This document shows positions 1-64,000 of a stretch of DNA of 64,000 bases, piece after piece. The notes under the pieces were generated by a model. The model saw nothing but the letters and a program-made list of their open reading frames with translations. It did not search any database and was not told the DNA's origin. Origin of the DNA: Heliopora coerulea. Lineage: Eukaryota; Cnidaria; Anthozoa; Scleralcyonacea; Helioporidae. The first letter of the stretch is position 1. The number at the start of each line of letters is the position of its first letter. The stretch covers positions 248,001 to 312,000 of the forward strand of contig JASJOG010000024.1 in NCBI GenBank assembly GCA_030142905.1, read 5' to 3'. The position numbers and the translations under genes are program-made.

Positions 1-475
1 TGACGTCTATAATATATAAATATGTGGTGCTGGCAGACGATCCAAAATATCAATAGTCGTGAAGCTATCTCAAGACTCGTCACAGTATGCAACAATGCTA
101 TCCGCTTTTACAGGAACCAAATTGAACTAATTCACATATGTTGTATATACTTTCAAAAAGTTTTACGAAATAGCGGAAGTTTAAGATGCAACTTAAGTCA
201 ATTAGAAAAAATCCTGTGGAATAGTGGCCGAGAAAGCAGCATTTTTAAGATATATGATCTAAATATTTTAAATTCCTGAACTTATCCCGATTGAGATTGG
301 CCTAATAGAACCTTTTTGAAGTTGTGGTTGATCGTCTGTGGAGTTGTAGCAATTTTGTAACGTACACCATTCTAATTAAGTTTAGATTTTCCCAATATAT
401 GGTAATTAGGGAAGAAAGGTCTTGTTCAACGGTATACAACGGTATACAACGGTATTCAACTTTACACCTTTTGAT
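1..475. other. non-coding sequence, nothing recognised
   Basis: AT-rich sequence with a short tandem ggtatacaac repeat near 429-452. Small open frames here have no recognisable domain and no supporting splice context. Confidence 0.5.
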
Positions 476-634
476 ATTCATTACCAGAAAATCTACTATC
501 ATTAACGCCAACCTCAAACTTATTAACAAAAATACATTCATTTTCTTCAATCTACATACATTAGTGTAGATACGCAACCATTTGCATCGAAGGGCATTCT
601 ATAGCGCCAACAGACGACCATTAACACCATTCTA

Positions 635-2030
635 CATTGGCGGTCAAAAAGATTCGACCACACAGAAGCTAAAGATGGTGACGCCATAAACATTGTAACA
701 AATCTTATCATCACAAATAATTACACCGAAAACAAACAGAAAACAAATCTTAACATTTAATGGCTCATCCACGAGCTTTGATCACTGCTTTACACCTTCG
801 AGGCATGCTATTTATTAAAATAATTAGCTTATCTAATGGGAAGCCTTGTCATGCAGCTTTTACAGCACTCCAAAGTTCTGTGACATTGGTAGGGTTTTGC
901 TCTTGGACCATTGTCTTAAGTTGGTCCCATAGATTCTCAATAGGGTTGAGATCGGGTGACTGTGTTGGCCATTCCATAAAAGTTATGCCCTCCGTTCCTT
1001 AAATCATCCTTTGACAGGGCGGGGAGGTGTGACAAGTGCCATTGTCCTGCTGGAATATCCAACCATCTGGTATGGTCAGCATGTGTGTGGTTGGAATAAG
1101 CGAATTTTCTAGGAGATCAATGTATCGTTCTCCATTCAGCTTTCCATCTATCTTAGAAAGACAGCCAACACCTCTTGCATTGATGCAGCCCCATACCATG
1201 ATGCCACCACCTCCATATTTGACAGTTGTCTGAATGCAGCTTTCCTTTAGTTCTTCGCCAGCCATTCTTCTGACATACACATGCCCATCACTCCTATGAA
1301 GAAGAAACCTTGATTCACCGCTGAAGATAACTTGGGACCACTGTTCAGCCGTCCAATCTTTGTGTTCTTGTGCAAACTGTAATCAAGACTTCTTATGACG
1401 AGCAGTATGCCTGGGCTTCTTTATGGGCTTGTAGCCCTTTAGACCAGCCTTTCTAAGCTTTCTTTGGGTGGTGGAAACCGGGATGTTGACACTATGTTCA
1501 ACTAACATCTCAGCTTTTAATTGCGGTGCAGTCTTGTAGCTATTTGACTTGCTTTTGCTCACCATGCGCCTGTCCTCTCTCTCAGATGTCTTTCGTTTCC
1601 GTCCAGGGATCTTGGCATCTTTCACACTACCAGTGAGTCTCTTCTTCTTGAGGATTTCACTGACACTGCTTTGAGTACAACCCACACGAGCAGCAATTTC
1701 ACGTTGTGTGTAGCCTTCTTCGGATAATGCCAGCACTTTTCCTCGATCTTCCAAACTAATTCTTCTCTTTGGACCCATTATTCCGTATCTTCCAATTTGT
1801 GACAAGCCAATAACCCTTTCTTGTAAGACTTGAAATTCATTTAGCCTATGCTATAAAATACTTTAAAAACAGAATATCTCTACAAATATTATGGGACACA
1901 TCTCAATCTATCCAAAACATTCATTATTATAACCCTAAAAGTTGTTGGTGTACGATGCGCTTCTTGTCTGCCTATGTAAGCAGAAAGTAACATAAATCTT
2001 AAAATGGTCGATTCTTTTTGACAACCAGTG
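635..2030 (-). mobile_element. Tc1/mariner transposon relic
   Basis: TIRs are visible: about 26 bases starting CATTGGCGGTCAAAAAG at the left and the reverse complement (CACTGGTTGTCAAAAAG) at the right. Both are flanked by TA at 633-634 and 2031-2032, the Tc1 target duplication. At about 1.4 kb the size fits the family. The transposase inside is broken, so the copy is dead. Confidence 0.85.
763..1778 (-). pseudogene. Tc1-type DDE transposase, broken
   Basis: Read on the minus strand from ATG 1778: MGPKRRISLEDRGK, a paired-type helix-turn-helix region (YTQREIAARVGCTQSSVSE) and a GRKRKTS stretch. A TGA at 1383-1385 interrupts the frame. The same frame then continues with FSGESRF, where the first catalytic Asp is replaced by Gly, and later FQQDNGTCHT with the second Asp. 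After a frame change near 1000 the last acidic residue appears in SPDLNPIENLW, followed by another stop. The nonsense mutations, the frameshift and the lost catalytic Asp all mark a pseudogene. Confidence 0.85.
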
Positions 2031-2273
2031 TACTATATATTAGGGATAATAAAGTTTAATTTAGACAAGATATTTCACTTGTGTAATTGAAATTTTATTA
2101 TTCCTAATGTATAGTAGAGTGGTGTCAATGGTCGTCTATTGGCGCTATGGAATGCCCTTTGATGCAAATGGTTGCGTATCTACGCTAATGTGTGTCGATT
2201 GAATAAAATGAATGTATTTTTGCGTTATTGAATTTGAGGTTGACGTTAATGATAGTATATTTTCTGGTAATGA

Positions 2274-3674
2274 ACAGCAACCTGTGTACGTGCACGAATT
2301 GTAATCTGATATGGCTGGTGAATCAAATGATAGCCTACTGTTAAGGTGATGAGTTTACAAGATGGCGGAGGATTAAGGTTTATGAATGGAGTTAGTATAT
2401 TTCGAAGGTTTATTTATTACAGAAGTATCGTTTCTCTTCAAGCTTGATGGAGAGAGAGCTCGGATATTTCTTTGAAGGTATACATCGTGCTAAAGTATTG
2501 CCCAACATTCTTGTTGCGAAATTATCATCAATTGAGGCTTAGTACATAGAGAAATGTAAGGTAAATGCACTTTGAAAAAGCTATACATTAATATATGAAT
2601 TAATGATATGATTTTATTGGTTTCTTTTTGATGTACGCATCATACAGCTTCTTTTCAGATCTCAATGGTCTTTTTAAGACGAGTGTTTGGGTGAAATTAG
2701 GCCGATTTTTTAATCGTCTGCTAGTTTTCAGAGGTGAATTGAAAGCAGGAATTGTGCTATAGAGACAACAATACATACTCCATGACGAACTATTGTAAAC
2801 GCCTATCGTAACTATCGTGTAAACTAGTACTTAGACGGCTTATTACATTTTTTTAATTGATTATCGATTTATCACCTTGGTCCCACCCCCCGTGTAAATA
2901 GAATCGCCGGTACTGACACCTGAATGACACAATGAATAAACAAGTAAATTCAAGAAAAGCAGCTGGTGCCGCCTGACATCAGAAATTACGTATTTGTTTG
3001 ATTCGATGAAAGTTTCATCAAGACTAACTGCAGTCTTCAAGGATATCCATTGCTGTTCCGTTTTATTATGCCAGAAGCGAGTATTCATTAAACTAGAATA
3101 AGTACTGTTTTTAAATAACTTTTTTTCCTGAAATGTCAACGGAAGTTCACTACTCAAGAGTACCAGGGGCACTGCTTCACGAAGACCGAGATCTCGAAGT
3201 GCGCATTGCAAAACCTCAACACGAGATTGGCAAAAAAAGGTACACTCCATTTTCGACCATTTCTATGGGATCATGTTTTTGTAAACCGATATATTCCGCT
3301 TTATTTGAGTTGTGGTTGTAATTTTGTTTGATATTTGTCTTTTAGTCACGAGATACCGGTCGCGAAATAAATTCAGCCCGGCTTGCTTAAATATTGTAAA
3401 TGTTGCTGCTGTATGTGAAAATAAAGTGTTACTACTACCATGTCACAAAATTATATGCTGGGTGCACATAGCACACAGATGTGATTTAATGTATGTCTTC
3501 TGTATATTTTGAAAACTAACGGCGGTGGCAGAGACACCGTGTGTCCCATATCTGCCCGTGAAATCTTATTTGATATAGGTTTTTTGTAATAATGACATGG
3601 TAACTGGTAAGGTCAATGAAGTTCTCTAACAGGATTTCATATTGGCAAACTTGCTTATAAAAATCATCAAGATC
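2274..3674. other. non-coding sequence, no recognised gene
   Basis: A minus-strand open frame of about 129 codons at 2861-3250 shows no domain that I recognise. Nothing else stands out. Confidence 0.4.
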
Positions 3675-3706
3675 TTGTGTGTGTATGTGTGTGTGTATGT
3701 GTATCT

Positions 3707-3741
<35 letters not shown>

Positions 3742-3742
3742 G
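3675..3742 (+). repeat. (TG)n microsatellite
   Basis: Mostly alternating TG for about 68 bases with a few interruptions (TATG, TATC, TTTG). Confidence 0.95.
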
Positions 3743-4088
3743 TATTTGAATGCATCCAACTTACTGGAGGTCGCACACAATTTTTTGCCCTCACGGTGAG
3801 CGAATGGCATATAATTTTGGTGATAAATATAACATGTACTACATAAAAAGGATGCCATATGATCTTAACCCTTTGGATTCCCATGCCCTCCCTTGAAAAC
3901 CCATAAAAAACACCCTTGCATGGGCAAGTCATGTGTAAATCATAGGATCATGTTGATGTGGCCTTATGGCCAACTGCAGACAGATAAGTGTGTCAATAAG
4001 CTGTTCATGTGAAGAACCGCTCTGCTCCATATTGGAAATGAATTGATTCTTTTCTGATTTTTGCCACTTTACAAGATGTATGGTATAA

Positions 4089-4213
4089 CTCTTTGGTGAC
4101 AGGCCCTCATAGAATTAATAACCTTCATATTGACTTAAATAACCTTCTCCAAAAAATTATTGTATGTGGCACCTTGAAAATAGCCATTTTTCTTGCTGCC
4201 ACCAAAAAGTTAA
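4089..4213 (+). repeat. dispersed repeat R1, copy 1
   Basis: This stretch is similar base by base to 58584-58716. Both share ctctttgg, cttaaataac, ccaaaaaat, caccttgaaaatagccattt and tgccacca. No coding potential was seen, so it is probably an old non-autonomous element. Confidence 0.7.
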
Positions 4214-4552
4214 GGTGAATAAAACTATCATACATGTGAAGTTGTTGGTTTTTAGTATTACATCATAGCTAGCCAGAAAAAGGTGGAATAATTTTGAAAA
4301 CCCTCAGTAATCAATGCCTCAATAATGATATCATATGTCAATCCCATTTTTTGGGATCTTTCTGTTACAAAGTAGTTCAAAATCATGGAATTGATGTCCA
4401 CTTTTGATGTTATATAATTTTCAGAAGTAGGCAAGAATGCTTTGAAACACATAGATCTGAAACAGAAGGACATTATCACATAATTACATTTATGAGTCTT
4501 TATTGAACATATTGGGGTAAAAATTAATAACTGGTGATGCTAAAATGAAAAA

Positions 4553-4595
4553 TTGTCTGGTGTTAGCCAGAGTAAAATGCTAAGGGGCACTCACT
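4553..4595 (+). repeat. dispersed short repeat R2 (GTCTGGTGTTAGCCAGAG)
   Basis: It holds the core tctggtgttagccagagtaa, a near-palindromic module. The module recurs near 35630, 35750, 45830, 54770 and 56345 in either orientation, often next to gacgtctccccttgacgagt. Confidence 0.65.
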
Positions 4596-4710
4596 GTTTG
4601 GAAAGATTTAAAGTTTAGATTGAAAAGCATGAAACCATAACTTTGTGTGGATCCATGTCATAATTAATTCACAATATAGAGGGTATAATTTTTCTGAACA
4701 ATCTTTGTAG

Positions 4711-5095
4711 TGATGTGATTGTGGTAGCTTGGTAATTATATTCTTAATATGCACGCTCTCAAGCTGTTCTCTCAGAAAAACTTTCTGAGTCCCTGATGGG
4801 AATCGAACCGGTAACCTTCTGATCACAAGTGAGATGCTCTAACCATTGAGCTACAAATACTCAAATGGTGAGCGAAGGTTAAATTTATGTACTGGTTCGT
4901 ATAGATGGTAGACATATGTACTGCCAGTCTGCAAGTCTCGATATGTTGTCTATTATTTTTGTGTTAATCAATGATGTGATTGTGGTAGCTTGGTAATTAT
5001 ATTCTTAATATGCACGCTCTCAAGCTGTTCTCTCAGAACAGCTTGAGACTCGGAAAGTTTTTCTGAGAGAACAGCTTGAGAGTGTGCATATTAAG
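4711..5095. repeat. 67 bp direct repeat and foldback around a SINE
   Basis: Bases 4711-4777 recur without mismatch at 4972-5038. From 5004 to 5095 the sequence folds back on itself: attcttaatatgcacgctct has its inverse agagtgtgcatattaagaat. A tRNA-derived segment lies between the copies. This looks like a local duplication plus inversion associated with the SINE. Confidence 0.8.
4741..4955 (-). mobile_element. tRNA-derived SINE-like repeat (family S1), copy 1
   Basis: On the minus strand there is a tRNA-like core: A-box-like TAGCTCAATGGTTAGAGCA (about 4852-4834) and a perfect B box GGTTCGATTCC (4809-4799). A similar unit with the same flanking sequence occurs at 19128-19330, and a fragment at 6085-6146. 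The copies share about 100 bases upstream of the tRNA part, so it is a repeat family and not a lone tRNA gene. Confidence 0.75.
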
Positions 5096-6084
5096 AATCT
5101 TTGTAGTGTCATATGCAAAACAATGAAAGTATTTGCTGGGAGAAGCATCATCCCCAGTTCTCAAGAATTTTTTGACTTGTCAAGTTGCAGCTCATTTTAT
5201 ATATGTACTCAGGAAGTGTTTACCAATTTTCATATTTTCAAATCTGTAATAGTTTTAATGCCAACAATAGTGACATATTATTAGTGCTGAACTAGCCAAT
5301 AAAGATCTCACTAGTGTTGAAGTATCCAATGAACATACTGTGTGCAAGTAATGCTGACTTAGCAGGTAATCATCATAAAATAATTTTTCTATAAAGCCCC
5401 AACTCATTTGTTCTATTTCAATGCTGCAATGTTATTGACCTCATCAAACTTTGATCTGATATGTGTTCAGAAGGGACACGTAGCTCATATTTGCTGTAAG
5501 AAGAGTCATGGCTGTGGTATCCATACCCATTATTTGCTTAGAGACCATCCACTCCATTTGGTGAAACGTAAGTCAAACTAAACTGAGCCATTGATAGTTC
5601 CTCAATATCTGTCTACCGTCTCAGAATTGCAGGAGTGATTATATTTCACACATAGGTATGACAAGTGAGAGTAAACTCTAAAAATTGCCGATCTTTCGTA
5701 TTTCAAACATCTTTACCTTTTTCTTCCAGATAAAGTAAACACTGACCAAAAAGCTGAAGTAAGGCTTATGAACAGTGATTGACCTTTCCCTTTACGTGAT
5801 TCGTAAATTTCCTGTTTCACACCAGGAATTTTTTTTTAACGTTTTCATCTTTAGCCAGTGTCATTTTAACTTTAACTTGAATTACTTTACCCTGGGTGTC
5901 TCTACTTAACTGCATAGTCTTACCATCAATGTCTAAAAAAGTTTAAATATATATGAATATAGACCGACAGATAACTGGCAGTATAGATAGACAGACAGAC
6001 ATTGTAGTTCATCTAATGTATCTCAATTGCATAAATTTACCACACACGCACACATGTATGTATGTACATATAATATCAGAATAC
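5096..6084. other. non-coding sequence
   Basis: No gene recognised. There is a short (GACA)-like run near 5965-6000 and an alternating CA/TG patch near 6040-6065. Confidence 0.4.
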
Positions 6085-6146
6085 CGGTCATCAGAAGGTT
6101 GCAGGTTGGATCCCCGTCTGGGACTCAGAAATCGTTTTTCTGAGGA
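6085..6146 (+). mobile_element. fragment of SINE-like family S1
   Basis: The stretch tcatcagaaggttgcaggtt through gggactcagaaa followed by tttttctgag matches the B-box half of the S1 unit in plus orientation, with a degenerate B box. Confidence 0.6.
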
Positions 6147-6336
6147 TAGAGTTTGACGATCGTTCATCTATCATCTCAAGATACCTCCAAACCCTCACAA
6201 TTCAAAAATATAAATTTCAAGACAGCATTTATTTTGTATTTTTCATGACTAAATTAATCATCATTATTATTACACTTCACCCATGTTGTTTATTGGACAC
6301 ACATGTCCCAACATTAACAACGCAGGGATGTGCTTT

Positions 6337-6368
6337 ATTTTTACGATGACATATGTCATCGTAAAAAT
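6337..6368. repeat. perfect 32 bp palindrome
   Basis: The half-site ATTTTTACGATGACAT is followed directly by its exact reverse complement, with no spacer. Confidence 0.95.
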
Positions 6369-7484
6369 ACGTAAAAACGAGTTTGTTGTACTGATTGTTC
6401 GTTTTTATCTGTTCATCTACTGTACAATTTTCCTTTCCCCCCTCATCCAAAAAATACGCAAAACCAATATCAAAGAACATGCTCTTAGTCATAGACAACT
6501 AATGTACGTCGTTGCATTTCTTTATTCACGATTTTTTGCTTCGCAGCAAAGACGAGGCAATTTTGTCAAACTGTCCCGTCCTTATATTAATCGTTTATTT
6601 TGCGCAGTTGCAATTGGAAAATTTAGATATTTTACTCTGACTTACACTAGACGATTATACTCGTCAAGGGAGTCGTCCTGAAAAGGTGCCAAGGAAAGGG
6701 TCAAAACATACGAAAATCACAATCGTAGCTTCTCCTGCACACACAACTCGACTTCTTAAAAATTCGCTTAAAAAAGGAACTAATACAAGAAATTCAACGA
6801 GTTGAATTTTTGGCCACAGAAAGCCTCTTATCATCCGTGTAGCCACTCTCAAACATTTTCCCCCCGTGCACTCATGATGCAACAGCTCATGCCAATCAGA
6901 AGACAGTGACAAATTACTATTCCATATACCTGAGATTTTATGGCGCTCCCTAGCCCCTCCCTCCCACCTGGTGATCGAATTCGCTACCCTGCAAATCCGT
7001 TGCAACGCTACGAAGGACGTTGCCATGAGCTTGGCCACAAGTTCTATATTTATGTCTGTGGTAGTGCCGGAGAAATGAAGGGTGTAATCTACGGTTGTTT
7101 GGCATTTACACTAAATCACATAAAGTGGAGTTTATATTGATGAAGGAAATGTTCTGTATTTCACGTGTTTTAAGACCCGACTGTGATAGATCAACAGGAT
7201 GTGGCCTGGAAAACAGCTGAGAATTGATCAAACACTAGTTTTGCCTGGATTTACAAATCTAATTTGTTTCACTTTCCATACTGTGATTGGTCGAAAATAT
7301 AAGAATAAATTAGAAAAGTAGACTCCTTTCTTAAAATTCCCACCGGGATGTTTTGTGCCCAAGGCTGCAGGGATGTCGAATGCGTTTGTCCTCGCAAATT
7401 GAAAACTTCTGAATGATGTGGGACTAAGTTGTTGAGAATATTTGCTAATGACTAAAGTGAGTATTTGAATTATAATCTTTATAG
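6369..7484. other. sequence upstream of first ABCB exon seen
   Basis: A minus-strand open frame at 6664-7038 (about 124 codons) has no recognised domain. The true first exon or promoter of the transporter could lie here, but no start codon with a donor in the required phase could be supported. Confidence 0.35.
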
Positions 7485-61011
<53,527 letters not shown>

Positions 61012-61909
61012 GTAAGTAAGGTCTGTCGTGCGTGATTGCACATTCGCACGGTTGAGCAGCCTATACTGGGGACCTATTGACATCACACACCATTCAGTAA
61101 ATTTGGTCGTCGAAGTGGTGGGGAGAAATGATCACCATATTTGTTAAACCTAGTTTGTGGGCTGATCTGTTCGTCAACGGTGCACACATACATCACCTGA
61201 TGATGATACTGTGTTGATAGAAAACATTCGTTTGTTTCAACTTCAGTAATTTTGTTTTTAAATTTGAGTTTTATCCTTGCTTAATCACACAAAAAGAGTT
61301 AAGATTCTGAACTTTTTTTTTGAAAAAAAGAGCCACAGTACCAGACTACCAGCGACCGGGTGATTCGTCCTTTTTCCCGCGATGTAGTTGAGGCTAGGCT
61401 ACAAAAGTCTGTTGACGCGCTTCCTGCAGAAAATTTTTGGAGATGAAAGTCAAAAATTTTATTTAGTGGTATAATTATTATAATATTATCTGAGAGCTTT
61501 AAAAATTTACCTTATAAATGTATGGATAGGACAAAGATCTTTCATTTTGAATATACTCCAAATAGTGCTGTCTTCTTGAAAACTCAAGACTTGAGTTATT
61601 AACAAGGTTGAAACGGTAAAATTTTGACATTATTACAAGGTCACGACGTTATGACAAAGTCATTTTCAAACTGTGTCAGTCGATGAAGTCGAAATATAAC
61701 AATATCTACCTTTGTCTCGTTTTGTTAATTGCTCAAGTCCAGAGTTTTTAAGGGCGACAATTCTATTTCGAACACCTTTCATTTTATACTTTTCAACTTT
61801 GTCTATCTTGTTTGAAAGGTCTGATTACGATAAGCTCATCCTTGGTTCTGTCAAGGCTGAGTTACATGGTACGCCTGTCTCATACAATCGTCCATACTGA
61901 TATATTGAT

Positions 61910-62425
61910 TACTGATTAACCGAGTGTGAGGTCTGTACGGGAAATTATTTGCCTGAGGTTTTTGTACAGACCGAGCGACGGAGGAGCGAGGTCTGTGCGG
62001 AAAAAACCGAGGGCAAATACTTTCCCGTACAGACCGAACAAACGAGGTTAATAAGGAATTTATTATGTGGCTTTTGGCTACTTTTTTCATCGCTTTTAAC
62101 GAAGCTTTGCGTTCGTGTTTTAGCGGCTTAGGTTTACTTGCTTGTTTTTACCTGTTACATCGTGGTTTTTGGCATCTATTCCTTTAGTTTCCTGCTTAGA
62201 ATTATTGCTGAGAACGTTCAACTTCTTTTTCCGTAATTTGTTTTTAAAAATCATCTGTAAAAGGTACCTGAATCTGGTTTGTTTTTCGTCAAATCAACTC
62301 GGAAATTTTCCCGCCAAATCTAGCCGGTCTGTACGAAAAACTTATTGCACGGCCAGGCAGCCAATTAGCGTGCCTCATTTTGCGTACAGACCGGCTAGCG
62401 AGCTCAGCCATATAATAAATCATTG
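61910..62425. mobile_element. MITE family M5, fullest copy
   Basis: It starts attaaccgagtgtgaggtct, carries repeated ggtctgtacggg/cccgtacagacc inverses, and ends gtacagaccggctagcgagc then tcagccatataataaat. Related fragments lie at 25056-25200 and 25928-26325. No coding capacity. Confidence 0.7.
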
Positions 62426-64000
62426 TATCACAAGAGTCCTATGGAAGTTTTACAACATATAGGCGAGGTACCATGTCACTATTTGTTACTATAATGCAGC
62501 AGTTGAGAATTATGTTCATGTTGAGACGTCACCAGAAAACTTCCAAAAATGTTTGTATTTTTGCGTACACCCCATCATGCGCTGCGGGCAAGAGGGCATG
62601 GTAGGATGTCTCAGAAAAGTTTGAAGTTCACTACAGCTTAAACAAGACTTCACTTGTTCTTCCAGTGATATTTCTTCGATGAATAAGTACTTTTCTCCCT
62701 TCATAATTTTTACCTGATCATGGAGCTTTGTGCTCTTGGCCTGGAGTTGCACTATCTCTGATCACATGGAAGGAAACGTTCGTTCACAACTTTATATTCT
62801 CGGAAGAGAATTCAGACAAAATATTGAAAATGATCCTAATCCTAAGAAACATCGTCTGAACTTCCAAACGGAAATCCACTGACAACTTCAGATACTTATG
62901 GAAAGTCATGATCACGTAAAGGTCCTAGGCAACGGTTTTGACTGGATCAACATCGATTTGAGGTTTTTGGTAATAAAGATACATTAAATAAATGCACTAG
63001 AAAGTCTGAGAAACCATACCTTTTCATTGCGGAGATATTTTAATCATAAACGTTATGTAATGATATACGTAAATGTCAACTTTTTGCATGATTACTTTTT
63101 TAGTAGTTTTGAAAGATAACAACTGCTAATCCCTGTTCAACTTCAAATACAAAGCCGGGTTGTGTTTGCGAGGACTTATCTGCCGGATAAGGTAGCTGGC
63201 TTGAGTGGCTTCGTACAGCTATTTTCAGATGTAAAATAGTTGCTTCAAGGTCTACTATGTCAACTTCAACGACCTTCTATAAACAAAAGAATTCTCCCTG
63301 TAAAAGAAAGAGAACGAATGATTCTTAGTATAAAGAGCATTCTCAACATCGACATCATTTTGTATACAACACCACCCAGATGACTTTTATGTCATTAGTA
63401 CGACGTTAGCTCGCAGAGGAACAAAAGCTGTTACTTATGATTGACTTCAACCTAAGGCTACAGTCGTTTTAGAAGCTTTGGAGCATTTCAGAATTCGTAA
63501 AATGAGCCGCAGTTTTAACCATCTAGAACTGTGTAAATGCTCACAACGTTTGTGACATAAAAACAAGGCTCGTCAATTATGATCGTCACAAAATTTCAGA
63601 TTTCTCGACACTAAGCTAAGCAATAGTTACTATTATAAAAATGTAACAATCGGTGGTCAAGGTAGTGGTTATGCTAACCATGACCAGAAATTGCAACAAA
63701 ACAATGTGAACGGACATATACATATAATTATATATTTCCACAGCATGATCTTGTTGCTATGTGTAGGTAGTCTTAAATGTGCATAGCGTGATCAGTTGCT
63801 ATGGTTAGCTTCGCCGTGGCTGTTACGAGTGGTTTTCACGAAATAAAAGTATGAATGATCGTCAAAGCCACATACTAAAAAGGTCGAAATTTTTCTTTGC
63901 ATTTTGCTTTTCACTAATTCTTCTGCCTGTCAGCAATAAGTGTAGATATTTTTGTTGATTTGTAATACTCATTTAACTAAAAAAATTCGGTTATAGCACA
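62426..64000. other. right-end sequence, presumably ABCB intron
   Basis: No further transporter exon could be identified. A minus-strand open frame at 62516-62752 and the R3 copy at 63257-63540 are the only structures seen. Confidence 0.4.

Larger units (their letters stand above)
476..2273. mobile_element. long-inverted-repeat MITE interrupted by a Tc1 element
   Basis: The block 476-634 reappears in reverse complement at about 2108-2273 with few mismatches. Sequence 2033-2107 continues the stem, so the original element was a long hairpin of roughly 400 bp. A Tc1/mariner relic (635-2030) splits it exactly at a TA. A one-arm fragment of the same family lies at 48117-48236, which shows it is dispersed. 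Confidence 0.75.

Noticed and set aside
2861..3250. 129-codon minus-strand gene
   Set aside because: No recognisable domain and no splice or promoter support; compatible with chance.
3516..3932. minus-strand frame with an HTHTHT run
   Set aside because: Arises from the TG microsatellite; no supporting features.
4797..4855. true tRNA gene
   Set aside because: A and B boxes are present, but the same sequence with shared flanks recurs at 19.1 kb and 6.1 kb. I could not fold a clean acceptor stem, so a SINE-like repeat fits better.
7448..7456. start codon of ABCB (ATG ACT AAA then gtgagt)
   Set aside because: It leaves in phase 0 while the exon at 7485 enters mid-codon, and the gap of 28 bases is too short for an intron. 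Kept only as an alternative start.
61350..61440. next ABCB exon after 61011
   Set aside because: An AG precedes gctacaaaagtctg, but the translation does not match the expected G.RL segment and no matching donor is present.

Overview
The window looks like one stretch of an animal nuclear genome, most likely a cnidarian and perhaps a stony coral. The evidence is AT-rich, intron-heavy sequence with GT-AG (and one GC-AG) splice sites, a metazoan-type ABCB full transporter, and animal mobile elements (Tc1/mariner, CR1/L2-like LINEs, a Ty3/Gypsy-type LTR element, Penelope-like elements with GIY-YIG endonuclease remnants, a Crypton-type tyrosine recombinase, tRNA-derived SINEs and many foldback MITEs). 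There are also interstitial TTAGGG-type repeats. The cnidarian placement is an inference from repeat style and was not tested.

Only one host gene is recognisable. It is a P-glycoprotein/MDR-type ABCB transporter on the + strand. Its exons run from about 7.5 kb (a probable N-terminal exon) to 61.0 kb, and it continues past the right edge. I recovered 18 exons whose phases join without a break into about 812 residues: N-terminal tail, first membrane domain, complete first nucleotide-binding domain with all ATPase motifs intact, linker, and the start of the second membrane domain. The start codon and the second half of the protein were not found.

Layout. 0-7.4 kb: a Tc1/mariner relic nested in a long-inverted-repeat MITE, a TG microsatellite, a tRNA-derived SINE and a duplicated foldback. 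7.5-17.6 kb (probable first intron): a foldback, a Crypton-like recombinase gene, another large foldback, a 5'-truncated LINE, and an intact-looking LTR retrotransposon with a single 1301-codon gag-pol frame, the last two lying between tetranucleotide arrays. 17.6-30.6 kb: exons 2-8 with inverted repeats, a G-quadruplex motif, MITEs and a dead LINE. 30.6-37.2 kb: one intron with two kinds of degenerate 20-22 bp minisatellite and a Penelope-type palindrome carrying a hammerhead-ribozyme-like core. 37-45.6 kb: exons 9-14. 45.6-52 kb: a head-to-head pair of Penelope-like fragments, then a LINE inserted between two facing SINEs with a roughly 39 bp direct repeat. 52-61 kb: exons 15-18 among 20 bp minisatellite blocks. 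61-64 kb: intron sequence with a MITE.

The transporter is the only conserved host function visible. Nearly everything else is mobile DNA or simple repeat in its introns. The most interesting items are the repeated hammerhead-like cores at Penelope-type ends, the facing-SINE/LINE insertion, the intact LTR element, the Crypton-type gene and the inverted repeats flanking exon 2.
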